Shown here: positions 56,266 to 64,000 of the stretch, one piece after another
Layout: each line of letters begins with the position of its first letter
Numbering within the stretch: position 1 is the stretch's first letter
Source of the DNA: Pseudomonas sp. FP453
GTDB lineage: Bacteria; Pseudomonadota; Gammaproteobacteria; Pseudomonadales; Pseudomonadaceae
Direction of reading: 5' to 3'
DNA length: 64,000 nucleotides
NCBI RefSeq assembly: GCF_030687495.1
Contig: NZ_CP117435.1
Coordinates: forward strand, 3,662,501 to 3,726,500
Notes under the pieces: model-generated
Told to the model about the DNA's origin: nothing
Seen by the model: the letters and a program-made list of their open reading frames with translations, nothing else
Databases searched by the model: none
Made by a program: the position numbers and the translations under genes

Positions 56266-57432
56266 ATGAATCCTGACATCCCTCTTCAACTTCTGGGCGG
56301 CATCACGGCACGGGAATTCCTGCGCGACTACTGGCAGAAAAAACCGCTGCTGATCCGCCAGGCGATCCCCGATTTCGAAAGCCCGATCGACGCCGACGAA
56401 CTGGCCGGCCTGGCCCTGGAAGAAGAAGTCGAGTCGCGCCTGGTGATCGAACACGGCGAACGTCCGTGGGAGCTGCGTCGCGGCCCGTTCGCCGAAGATG
56501 CTTTCGGCGCCCTGCCCGAGCGCGAGTGGACCCTGCTGGTACAAGCCGTCGACCAGTTCGTGCCGGAAGTCGCCGAGCTGCTGGAGCAGTTCCGCTTCCT
56601 GCCAAGCTGGCGCATCGACGACGTGATGATCAGCTTTGCCGCACCCGGCGGCAGCGTTGGCCCGCACTTCGACAACTACGATGTGTTCCTGCTGCAAGCC
56701 CAGGGCAAGCGCAACTGGAAAATCGGCCAGATGTGCAACTCCGAGAGCCCGCTGCTGCAACACGCAGACCTGCGCATCCTCGCCGAATTCGAAGAAAGCG
56801 CCGAATGGGTGCTGGAGCCGGGCGACATGCTCTACCTGCCACCGCGCCTGGCCCACTTCGGCATCGCCGAAGACGACTGCATGACCTACTCCGTGGGTTT
56901 CCGTGCACCGAGCGCGGCCGAAGTGCTGACCCACTTCACCGACTTCCTCGCCCAGTACCTGACCGACGAAGAGCGCTACACCGACGCCGACGCCCAGCCG
57001 GTCAGCGACCCGCACCAGATCCAGAGCGACGCCCTCGACCGCCTGAAAAGCCTGCTGGCCGAGCACATGAGCGACGAGCGCATGCTGCTGACCTGGTTCG
57101 GCCAGTTCATGACCGAGCCGCGCTACCCGGAACTGGTGGCCGGCGAAGAGCTGGGCGAGGACGACTTTATCGGCGCCCTGCAAGACGGCGCGATCCTGGT
57201 GCGCAACCCGAGCGCGCGCATGGCCTGGTCGGAAGTGGACGACGACGTCTTGCTGTTCGCCAGCGGCCAGAGCCGTTACCTGCCGGGCAAACTGCGCGAG
57301 CTGCTGAAACTGATCTGCGCCGCCGACGCCCTGCACGCCGAAAACCTCGGCCCGTGGCTGGCGGACGAAGACGGCCGCGACCTGCTGTGCGAACTGGTCA
57401 AGCAAGGAAGCCTGGGGTTTGCCGATGAATAA
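56266..57432 (+). CDS. roxA: 50S ribosomal protein L16 arginine hydroxylase RoxA (YcfD)
   Basis: The 388-residue JmjC-type cupin oxygenase uses Fe(II) and 2-oxoglutarate. The iron triad is seen in PHFDNYDVF (His and Asp) and the distal His in RLAHFGI. RoxA/YcfD hydroxylates an Arg of ribosomal protein L16 in E. coli. The ATG at 56266 has the family start. The following GNAT gene overlaps its end by eight bases. Confidence 0.92.
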   Translation: MNPDIPLQLLGGITAREFLRDYWQKKPLLIRQAIPDFESPIDADELAGLALEEEVESRLVIEHGERPWELRRGPFAEDAFGALPEREWTLLVQAVDQFVPEVAELLEQFRFLPSWRIDDVMISFAAPGGSVGPHFDNYDVFLLQAQGKRNWKIGQMCNSESPLLQHADLRILAEFEESAEWVLEPGDMLYLPPRLAHFGIAEDDCMTYSVGFRAPSAAEVLTHFTDFLAQYLTDEERYTDADAQPVSDPHQIQSDALDRLKSLLAEHMSDERMLLTWFGQFMTEPRYPELVAGEELGEDDFIGALQDGAILVRNPSARMAWSEVDDDVLLFASGQSRYLPGKLRELLKLICAADALHAENLGPWLADEDGRDLLCELVKQGSLGFADE

Positions 57433-57847
57433 GATTCACGTAAGTGTCGCGGACTGGCAAAAGGATATCGCCGAGATACGGCGCATTCGTGAAGCGGTAT
57501 TTATCGCTGAACAATCGGTACCCCCAGAGCTGGAATGGGACGCAGACGACGCTGACGCCGTGCATTTCCTCGCCTTCGAAGGCGACTTTCCGATTGGCAC
57601 CGCCCGCTTGCTGCCCAGCGGCGAGATCGGGCGCGTGTCGGTGCTCAAGGATTGGCGCGGGCTTAAAGTCGGCGACAAGCTGATGGAAGCGGTGATTGGC
57701 GTCGCCGAGCAACGCGGCCAGGCCAAGCAGTTCCTCAGTGCGCAGGTGTATGCGGCGCCGTTTTATGAGCGACTGGGGTTCAAGATCGTCAGTGAGGAGT
57801 TTCTTGAAGTCGGGATTCCCCATGTCGATATGGTGCGCGAGGGCTGA
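57425..57847 (+). CDS. GNAT-family N-acetyltransferase
   Basis: The 140-residue protein has the acetyl-CoA loop region (GRVSVLKDWRGLKVGDKLME) and AAPFYERLGFKI of the ElaA/YjdJ-like GNAT group. Substrate is unknown. The ATG at 57425 overlaps the roxA end by eight bases, so it is co-transcribed. A REP pair follows. Confidence 0.87.
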   Translation: MNKIHVSVADWQKDIAEIRRIREAVFIAEQSVPPELEWDADDADAVHFLAFEGDFPIGTARLLPSGEIGRVSVLKDWRGLKVGDKLMEAVIGVAEQRGQAKQFLSAQVYAAPFYERLGFKIVSEEFLEVGIPHVDMVREG

Positions 57848-57863
57848 TCCGAGACCGCGTCGC

Positions 57864-57952
57864 CTGCATCGCAGGCAAGCCAGCTCCCACAGGTGATCGC
57901 ATTCCAAAGGATGTACTCGGTCAAATGTGGGAGCTGGCTTGCCTGCGATGCC
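57864..57952. repeat. REP pair (REPIN), GTGGG ends inward
   Basis: ATCGCAGGCAAGCCAGCTCC and GTGGGAGCTGGCTTGCCTGC between two genes in the same direction. Confidence 0.88.
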
Positions 57953-58077
57953 TTTTGCAGCAACACCCCAAAATGCCCTGCCCTGCCAGGGCATTTTGCC
58001 GTCTACGATTCAACTTGCGCCCCGCCAGGCCGACAAACTGGCACTATCAAGCCTAATGACTCGCAGAGATAACGGAT

Positions 58078-58815
58078 ATGTCCCTACGCACCCTGCTCAC
58101 CGCTCTCCTGCTGGCCACCAGCGTCACGGCCATGGCCGACACCGAAGTGGTCAACCTGAGCAACCGCACCAGCGCCGACCTGCTGCCCGTGGCGCAGAAC
58201 TTCATCGGCAAGGACGGCACCGTCAGCGCCTACGGCAACCAGCTTATTGTCAAGGCCGACCCCGGCAAGATCCAGGACCTGCGCGCCCTGCTCGCGCAAC
58301 TCGACACCCCGGCCAAGCGCCTGCTGATCACCGTCGACACCAACGAGAACAACCAGCAGAACAGCGGCGACAGCCAGACCCGCATCATCAGCTACGGCAC
58401 CGCCAGCCGCGACGGCGGCGTGCAGCAGATCCAGGCCAGCGAAGGCGTGCCGGCGCTGATCCAGGTCGGCCAGAGCGTGCCGCTGACCACCACCCAACCG
58501 GACGCCTACGGCCGCCCGCAAAACCAGACCCAATACCGCAACGTGACCCAGGGCTTCTACGTGACCGCCAGCGTCACCGGCGAGACCGTTCACCTGGCCA
58601 TCAGTACCAACCGTGACCGCATGAGCCAGGAACGTCCCGATGTAGTGAACGTGCAAAGTACCGACACAACCGTCAGCGGCCGCTTGGGTGAATGGATCCC
58701 TCTGGCCGGGATCAACCGCGAGACCCAGGCCGACAAATCCTCTGGAACCCGCACCTACTCTACTCAGGGCCGCGATGACCTGACTTTGCGGGTCAAGGTC
58801 GACACCCTGAACTGA
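58078..58815 (+). CDS. Periplasmic protein with a secretin N-domain
   Basis: The 245-residue protein has a signal peptide (MSLRTLLTALLLATSVTAMA) and an N-domain like those of type II/IV secretins (VVNLSNRTSADLLPVAQNFI, LIVKADPGKIQDLRALLAQL). The second half (residues 105-245) has the strand pattern of the start of a secretin barrel (VPALIQVGQSVPLTT, GFYVTASVTGETVHLAI). It is far shorter than a secretin (500+ residues) and has no secretion-system neighbours. It may be a stand-alone pilotin-like or adhesion-related protein; function is unknown. Confidence 0.68.
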   Translation: MSLRTLLTALLLATSVTAMADTEVVNLSNRTSADLLPVAQNFIGKDGTVSAYGNQLIVKADPGKIQDLRALLAQLDTPAKRLLITVDTNENNQQNSGDSQTRIISYGTASRDGGVQQIQASEGVPALIQVGQSVPLTTTQPDAYGRPQNQTQYRNVTQGFYVTASVTGETVHLAISTNRDRMSQERPDVVNVQSTDTTVSGRLGEWIPLAGINRETQADKSSGTRTYSTQGRDDLTLRVKVDTLN

Positions 58816-59304
58816 AGCACCAAAAACTGACTGATGAGTCGTCTTAGACTAAAGATGTAGTGCTTGAAAATAAGCACTACAAAACATTTGACGAGCCAAA
58901 AAAGCATGGGCATGATGGCCTCGCTCCCGCTAATCAGGGGCCCTGGCAAGGGCCTTCGGATCGCGCTCCAAGCTACCCACCCGAGCCGATTCGTGTCTGT
59001 ACCGCCCACAAGGTGTGTTTGACGAGGTTGCGACTGGAACGAAGTTGTCCCGAGGGACGGAAGCCAACCAGGTAACCCGGCTACACACTGATGGTTCGTA
59101 CAAAGGCCCACGACGCCCGAAGACTGCCCGCAGTTCGCCCCTACCTGCTCAACTCCTCCTCTCGCAACACGTTCATCCCGTCGCATTCCCCGCCAGACCC
59201 GACATGACCGCCTAAGCTTCTGGTCAGCGAGCAGCCCTGCCCACGCATCGATTGCACGGCTGGAAAACGGATCTTCTAAACAAGACGCGACGAGGTTTAC
59301 TCCC
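58816..59304. promoter_or_regulatory. Long upstream region of aceA
   Basis: About 490 bases with no supported gene; open frames of 60-70 codons here are out of character for coding sequence. It contains a strong dyad at 58856-58881 (next entry) and presumably the aceA promoter. Confidence 0.45.
58856..58881. promoter_or_regulatory. Dyad TGTAGT...ACTACA upstream of aceA
   Basis: TGTAGTGCTT and AAGCACTACA form a 10-bp perfect inverted repeat around GAAAAT. I recall TGTAGT/ACTACA half-sites for the regulator RccR of P. fluorescens SBW25, which controls aceA; this is from memory and unchecked. It lies only 41 bases past the preceding stop, so it may instead terminate that gene, though no T tract follows. 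Confidence 0.45.
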
Positions 59305-60630
59305 ATGGCACTGACACGCGAACAGCAAATTGCAGCCCTCGAAAAAGACTGGGCTGAAAACCCACGCTGGAAAGGCGTGACCCGCGCTTATTCCGCTGCT
59401 GACGTCGTCCGCCTGCGTGGCTCGGTTCAACCGGAGCACACCTTTGCAAAACTCGGCGCCGAGAAGCTGTGGAACCTGGTCACCCAAGGTGCCAAGCCGT
59501 CCTTCCGTCCCGACAAAGATTTCGTCAACTGCATGGGCGCCCTCACTGGCGGCCAGGCAGTGCAACAGGTAAAAGCCGGCATCCAGGCGATCTACCTGTC
59601 CGGCTGGCAAGTGGCAGCGGACAACAACTCCGCTGAATCCATGTACCCCGACCAGTCGCTGTACCCGGTGGATTCGGTTCCAACCGTGGTCAAGCGCATC
59701 AACAACTCGTTCCGTCGTGCCGACCAGATCCAGTGGAAAGCCGGCAAGAACCCAGGCGACGCAGGCTACATCGACTACTTCGCGCCAATCGTGGCTGACG
59801 CCGAGGCTGGTTTCGGCGGCGTACTCAACGCCTACGAGCTGATGAAGAGCATGATCGAAGCAGGTGCTGCCGGCGTGCACTTCGAAGACCAACTGGCGTC
59901 GGTGAAGAAATGCGGTCACATGGGCGGCAAGGTATTGGTGCCAACCCAGGAAGCCGTACAGAAGCTCACCGCCGCACGTTTGGCGGCTGACGTTGCCGGT
60001 ACACCGACCATCATCCTGGCCCGTACCGACGCCAACGCCGCGGACCTGCTGACATCGGATTGCGACCCGTACGACCAGCCGTTCGTCACTGGCGAACGCA
60101 CCCAGGAAGGTTTCTACAAGGTGCGTGCCGGTCTCGACCAGGCCATCGCCCGCGGCCTCGCCTACGCGCCGTACGCTGACCTGATCTGGTGCGAAACCGC
60201 CAAGCCAGACCTGGACGAAGCCCGTCGCTTCGCCGAGGCGATCAAGAAGGAATACCCGGACCAACTGCTGTCCTACAACTGCTCGCCTTCTTTCAACTGG
60301 AAGAAGAACCTGGACGACGCGACCATCGCCAAGTTCCAGCGCGAACTGTCCGCCATGGGCTACAAGCACCAGTTCATCACCCTGGCCGGCATTCACAACA
60401 TGTGGCACAGCATGTTCAACCTGGCGCACGACTACGCCCGCAACGACATGACTGCCTACGTGAAGCTGCAAGAGCAGGAATTCGCCGACGCCGCCAAAGG
60501 CTACACCTTCGTGGCGCACCAGCAGGAAGTGGGCACCGGCTACTTCGACGATATGACCACCGTGATCCAGGGCGGCTCCTCGTCCGTGACCGCGCTGACC
60601 GGTTCGACCGAAGAAGAACAGTTCCACTAA
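59305..60630 (+). CDS. aceA: Isocitrate lyase AceA
   Basis: The 441-residue glyoxylate-shunt enzyme cleaves isocitrate to succinate and glyoxylate. It has the catalytic motif KKCGHMGG and the conserved [16 protein letters not shown] and [11 protein letters not shown] segments. It competes for isocitrate with icd and idh, encoded 10 kb upstream. A terminator and a REP pair follow. Confidence 0.97.
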   Translation: MALTREQQIAALEKDWAENPRWKGVTRAYSAADVVRLRGSVQPEHTFAKLGAEKLWNLVTQGAKPSFRPDKDFVNCMGALTGGQAVQQVKAGIQAIYLSGWQVAADNNSAESMYPDQSLYPVDSVPTVVKRINNSFRRADQIQWKAGKNPGDAGYIDYFAPIVADAEAGFGGVLNAYELMKSMIEAGAAGVHFEDQLASVKKCGHMGGKVLVPTQEAVQKLTAARLAADVAGTPTIILARTDANAADLLTSDCDPYDQPFVTGERTQEGFYKVRAGLDQAIARGLAYAPYADLIWCETAKPDLDEARRFAEAIKKEYPDQLLSYNCSPSFNWKKNLDDATIAKFQRELSAMGYKHQFITLAGIHNMWHSMFNLAHDYARNDMTAYVKLQEQEFADAAKGYTFVAHQQEVGTGYFDDMTTVIQGGSSSVTALTGSTEEEQFH

Positions 60631-60691
60631 GCACCGCGTACACGGCCACTGCGGCCCCAAGGAAGACCTAACCGCAGTGCCGCAAAAAATC

Positions 60692-60720
60692 ACGCCCCGA
60701 CCTGTTCGGGGCGTTTTTTT
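60692..60720 (+). terminator. Terminator of aceA
   Basis: CGCCCCGA and TCGGGGCG pair around CCTGT, followed by seven T. Confidence 0.92.
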
Positions 60721-60759
60721 GCGCTGATAAAAATCCGACTGACACCACACAGATCAAAA

Positions 60760-60848
60760 TGTGGGAGCTGGCTTGCCTGCGATGGCGGTGGGCGAGACAC
60801 TCGATTCATCTCTGACGCACCGCCATCGCGGGCAAGCCCGCTCCCACA
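60760..60848. repeat. REP pair (REPIN) with chimeric arms
   Basis: The left arm GTGGGAGCTGGCTTGCCTGC is of the CTGG variety; the right arm GCGGGCAAGCCCGCTCCCAC is of the CGGG variety, so the stem carries mismatches. Confidence 0.88.
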
Positions 60849-61287
60849 AGGGGAATGCATTCATTCAGAAGATTTTTGGCAAAACATTGATCCAGAGCGG
60901 TATTCGCGCTGACCAGATCGGCTAAAAGATCCCCGTCATCAACTAAGCAGCAATCAAGCAAGTAACGACAACTTCCCCCGCCACACGCGAAACATTCGCT
61001 TAAACCCCACGCAAACAATATTCATTATCATTTGGCGCATGAAAACTTCGTTACAGCTTAAACAAAACACATTTGATTAAATGCCCGCTAATGCCCACCA
61101 CACAAGGGTTGCAGCCCCATCGAGGTGCACTATGTCCTTATTCCATCGAATAATTTCGCTATAGGAATTTTACTTGCCCGGTGTTTAGCCATAAAATCAC
61201 CGCGATTGATTGCAGTGCGACATATCGTCACTGCATCGTTACTTTTTTAAGCTCAGAGACCCTTGCTCTCTGTTAAGGACTTCCAGC
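60849..61287. promoter_or_regulatory. Long upstream region of the nuo operon
   Basis: About 440 AT-rich bases with no supported gene. An imperfect dyad TGCAGTGCGA...TCGTCACTGCA at 61211-61235 lies about 50 bases before nuoA. This is probably where transcription of the nuo operon is controlled. Confidence 0.45.
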
Positions 61288-61701
61288 ATGACCGAAGCGA
61301 CAGGACTCATGGCCCACAACTGGGGCTTTGCCATTTTCCTTCTCGGTGTTGTCGGCCTTTGCGCCTTCATGCTCGGTGTCTCCAGCCTCCTCGGGTCAAA
61401 AGCCTGGGGCCGCAGCAAAAACGAACCGTTCGAGTCCGGCATGCTACCTACAGGTGGCGCCCGCTTGCGGCTCTCAGCCAAATTCTATCTGGTCGCGATG
61501 CTGTTCGTGATCTTCGATATCGAAGCCCTCTTTCTCTTTGCCTGGTCTGTGTCCGTCCGCGAAAGCGGCTGGACCGGATTCGTCGAAGCTCTCGTTTTCA
61601 TAGCAATTCTGTTGGCAGGCCTTGTCTACCTATTCCGAGTGGGCGCCCTTGACTGGGCTCCGGAAGCTCGTCGTAAGCGGCAAGCGAAGCTGAAACAATG
61701 A
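61288..61701 (+). CDS. nuoA: NADH dehydrogenase I subunit A
   Basis: The 137-residue membrane subunit of complex I has three helices (about 12-34, 65-85, 95-115) with the conserved loop [20 protein letters not shown] and FDIEALFLF. It is the first gene of the nuo operon, followed after ten bases by nuoB. The ATG at 61288 gives the family length. Confidence 0.96.
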   Translation: MTEATGLMAHNWGFAIFLLGVVGLCAFMLGVSSLLGSKAWGRSKNEPFESGMLPTGGARLRLSAKFYLVAMLFVIFDIEALFLFAWSVSVRESGWTGFVEALVFIAILLAGLVYLFRVGALDWAPEARRKRQAKLKQ

Positions 61702-61711
61702 GGCTTTGGCG

Positions 61712-62386
61712 ATGCAATACAATCTCACCAGGATCGACCCGGATGCTCCTAACGATCAGTACCCTATCGGCGAACGGGAAACCGTCTCCGATCCGTTAGA
61801 AGATCAAGTCCACAAAAACATCTACATGGGCAAGCTGGAAGACGTGCTGAGTGGCGCGGTCAACTGGGGGCGTAAAAACTCCCTGTGGCCGTACAACTTC
61901 GGCCTTTCGTGCTGCTACGTGGAAATGACCACTGCCTTCACGGCGCCCCACGACATCGCACGCTTCGGCGCCGAAGTTATCCGGGCATCACCGCGCCAGG
62001 CGGATTTCATGGTTATCGCCGGCACCTGCTTCATCAAGATGGCGCCGATCATCCAGCGTCTCTACGAGCAAATGCTCGAACCGAAGTGGGTTATCTCCAT
62101 GGGTTCGTGCGCCAACTCCGGTGGCATGTACGACATCTACTCCGTTGTCCAAGGGGTGGACAAGTTCCTGCCCGTGGATGTCTACGTGCCCGGCTGCCCG
62201 CCCCGCCCCGAAGCGTTCCTGCAAGGCTTGATGCTGTTGCAGGAATCGATTGGCAAGGAGCGTCGCCCACTGTCCTGGGTCGTCGGCGATCAAGGCGTTT
62301 ACCGCGCCGAGATGCCTTCGCAAAAGGAACAGCGCCGCGAACAGCGAATCGCAGTGACCAACCTGCGCAGCCCCGACGAAGTCTGA
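61712..62386 (+). CDS. nuoB: NADH dehydrogenase I subunit B
   Basis: The 224-residue peripheral subunit binds the terminal cluster N2 through Cys residues in [17 protein letters not shown] and [10 protein letters not shown], and passes electrons to quinone. The ATG at 61712 ([14 protein letters not shown]) is chosen over one two codons earlier because of a nearby GGC GAT context and family length. Confidence 0.96.
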   Translation: MQYNLTRIDPDAPNDQYPIGERETVSDPLEDQVHKNIYMGKLEDVLSGAVNWGRKNSLWPYNFGLSCCYVEMTTAFTAPHDIARFGAEVIRASPRQADFMVIAGTCFIKMAPIIQRLYEQMLEPKWVISMGSCANSGGMYDIYSVVQGVDKFLPVDVYVPGCPPRPEAFLQGLMLLQESIGKERRPLSWVVGDQGVYRAEMPSQKEQRREQRIAVTNLRSPDEV

Positions 62387-62459
62387 TCCAGTCCGCTTCT
62401 TTTTATAGAACGAAAACCTGGCTTCATTCTTTACGTTGACCGAAAGCGATAAAAAAACC

Positions 62460-64000
62460 ATGACTACAGGCAGCGCTCTGTACATCCCGCCTTATAAGGC
62501 AGACGACCAGGATGTGGTCGTCGAACTCAATAACCGTTTTGGCCCTGACGCCTTCACCGCCCAGGCCACGCGCACCGGCATGCCGGTGCTGTGGGTGGCG
62601 CGCGCCAAGCTCGTCGAAGTCCTGACCTTCCTGCGTAACCTGCCCAAGCCGTACGTCATGCTCTATGACCTGCATGGCGTGGACGAGCGTCTGCGCACCA
62701 AGCGTCAAGGGCTGCCGAGCGGCGCCGACTTCACCGTGTTCTACCACCTAATGTCGATCGAACGTAACAGCGACGTGATGATCAAGGTCGCGCTGAGCGA
62801 AAGCGACCTGAGCGTCCCGACCGTGACCGGTATCTGGCCGAACGCCAGCTGGTACGAGCGTGAAGTCTGGGACATGTTCGGTATCGACTTCCCGGGCCAC
62901 CCGCACCTGACGCGCATCATGATGCCGCCCACGTGGGAAGGTCACCCGCTGCGCAAGGACTTCCCTGCCCGCGCCACCGAATTCGACCCGTTCAGCCTCA
63001 ACCTCGCCAAGCAGCAGCTTGAAGAAGAAGCCGCGCGCTTCCGTCCGGAAGACTGGGGCATGAAACGCTCCGGCACCAACGAGGACTACATGTTCCTCAA
63101 CCTGGGCCCGAACCACCCTTCGGCTCACGGTGCCTTCCGTATCATCCTGCAACTGGACGGCGAAGAAATCGTCGACTGCGTGCCGGACATCGGCTACCAC
63201 CACCGTGGTGCCGAGAAGATGGCTGAGCGCCAGTCGTGGCACAGCTTCATCCCGTACACCGACCGTATCGACTACCTCGGCGGCGTGATGAACAACCTGC
63301 CGTACGTGCTCTCGGTCGAGAAGCTGGCCGGCATCAAGGTCCCGGACCGCGTCGACACCATCCGCATCATGATGGCCGAGTTCTTCCGCATCACCAGCCA
63401 CCTGCTGTTCCTGGGTACCTATATCCAGGACGTCGGCGCCATGACCCCGGTGTTCTTCACTTTCACCGACCGTCAGCGCGCCTACAAGGTCATCGAAGCC
63501 ATCACCGGTTTCCGCCTGCACCCGGCCTGGTACCGCATCGGCGGCGTGGCCCACGACCTGCCGAACGGCTGGGAGCGCCTGGTCAAGGAATTCATCGACT
63601 GGATGCCCAAGCGTCTGGACGAGTACCAGAAGGCCGCGCTGGACAACAGCATCCTCAAGGGTCGGACCATCGGCGTCGCTGCCTACAACACCAAAGAGGC
63701 CCTCGAATGGGGCGTCACCGGTGCTGGCCTGCGTTCCACCGGTTGCGATTTCGACCTGCGCAAGGCGCGCCCGTACTCCGGCTACGAGAACTTCGAATTT
63801 GAAGTACCGCTGGCGGCCAATGGCGATGCCTACGACCGTTGCATCGTGCGCGTCGAAGAAATGCGCCAGAGCCTGAAGATCATCGAGCAGTGCATGCGCA
63901 ACATGCCGGCCGGCCCGTACAAGGCGGATCACCCGCTGACCACGCCGCCGCCGAAAGAGCGCACGCTGCAACACATCGAAACCCTGATCACGCACTTCCT
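62460..64000 (+). CDS. nuoCD: NADH dehydrogenase I subunits C and D, fused (partial, runs off the right edge)
   Basis: The frame opens at ATG 62460 ([16 protein letters not shown]) and is still open at the window end, giving 513 of about 590 residues. The N-terminal part (to ~185) is NuoC, with ERETV-like [18 protein letters not shown]; the rest is NuoD, with [18 protein letters not shown] and [18 protein letters not shown]. Fusion of C and D is normal in gammaproteobacteria. The enzyme part forms the quinone pocket with NuoB. Confidence 0.96.
   Translation, partial: MTTGSALYIPPYKADDQDVVVELNNRFGPDAFTAQATRTGMPVLWVARAKLVEVLTFLRNLPKPYVMLYDLHGVDERLRTKRQGLPSGADFTVFYHLMSIERNSDVMIKVALSESDLSVPTVTGIWPNASWYEREVWDMFGIDFPGHPHLTRIMMPPTWEGHPLRKDFPARATEFDPFSLNLAKQQLEEEAARFRPEDWGMKRSGTNEDYMFLNLGPNHPSAHGAFRIILQLDGEEIVDCVPDIGYHHRGAEKMAERQSWHSFIPYTDRIDYLGGVMNNLPYVLSVEKLAGIKVPDRVDTIRIMMAEFFRITSHLLFLGTYIQDVGAMTPVFFTFTDRQRAYKVIEAITGFRLHPAWYRIGGVAHDLPNGWERLVKEFIDWMPKRLDEYQKAALDNSILKGRTIGVAAYNTKEALEWGVTGAGLRSTGCDFDLRKARPYSGYENFEFEVPLAANGDAYDRCIVRVEEMRQSLKIIEQCMRNMPAGPYKADHPLTTPPPKERTLQHIETLITHF

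Noticed and set aside
58860..59215. Two open frames of 66-71 codons upstream of aceA
   Set aside because: No ribosome binding site, no hydrophobic or domain pattern, and they overlap each other.

Overview
The window is a piece of a Pseudomonas chromosome, most likely of the P. fluorescens group. It is GC-rich and codes densely on both strands. It carries Pseudomonas-typical blocks: gacS-ldhA; cysG-serS-rarA-crcB-lolA-ftsK; aat-ate-infA-clpA-clpS-cspD-icd-idh; and the start of a nuo operon with fused nuoCD. It also has ten short intergenic repeats of the Pseudomonas REP/REPIN type.

Left end (1-7,300) is accessory. An IaaM-like flavin monooxygenase gene carries an in-frame amber codon. It is followed by a nitrilase-family amidase and an internally duplicated membrane protein; together they suggest a pathway from amino acid to amide to acid, with a transporter. 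Next comes an AT-rich cassette holding a lipase-like lipoprotein and a small two-helix membrane protein that looks like an orphan immunity protein. The cassette is bracketed by two relic tyrosine-integrase tails and abuts a tRNA-Ser(TGA) gene, so it is probably a decayed genomic island.

7,400-15,000: yccA, then a minus-strand envelope operon with 1-4 base overlaps, exbB-exbD-lpxK-(Trm112-like)-kdsB-(LMW phosphatase)-murB, and comEC. 15,100-21,800: a DUF2062 protein, a two-component pair, the global hybrid sensor gacS, and ldhA. 21,900-29,400: small housekeeping and stress genes (zinc-ribbon protein, META-domain lipoprotein, TlpA-like thioredoxin, arsC, wrbA, a glycosylase, ttcA, Yip1 protein, sprT, a CoA-transferase).

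29,500-31,900: the tusDCBE sulfur relay for tRNA 2-thiouridine, whose end product is made by mnmA at 52.9 kb, followed by a TrpD2/YbiB gene. 32,000-43,000: a glutathionyl-hydroquinone reductase, siroheme synthase, seryl-tRNA synthetase, replication maintenance, fluoride export, lipoprotein sorting, chromosome segregation, two N-end-rule transferases and IF-1. 43,000-50,300: ClpA/ClpS, CspD and the divergent isocitrate dehydrogenases icd and idh. 50,300-58,800: a LysR regulator, an EamA exporter, nudJ, mnmA-hflD, purB, the ribosomal oxygenase roxA, a GNAT and a secretin-domain protein. The right end has aceA (glyoxylate shunt, competing with the two dehydrogenases for isocitrate) and nuoA, nuoB and nuoCD; nuoCD runs off the edge.

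A technical point affects how the window should be read. Five genes (trpD2/ybiB, cysG, rarA, ate and a lysR) are broken by seven single-base expansions, six of them clearly in homopolymer runs. Removing the extra base in each case restores a full-length protein. This looks like sequencing overcalls rather than five independent gene losses, and it also explains an apparent rarA-crcB fusion.
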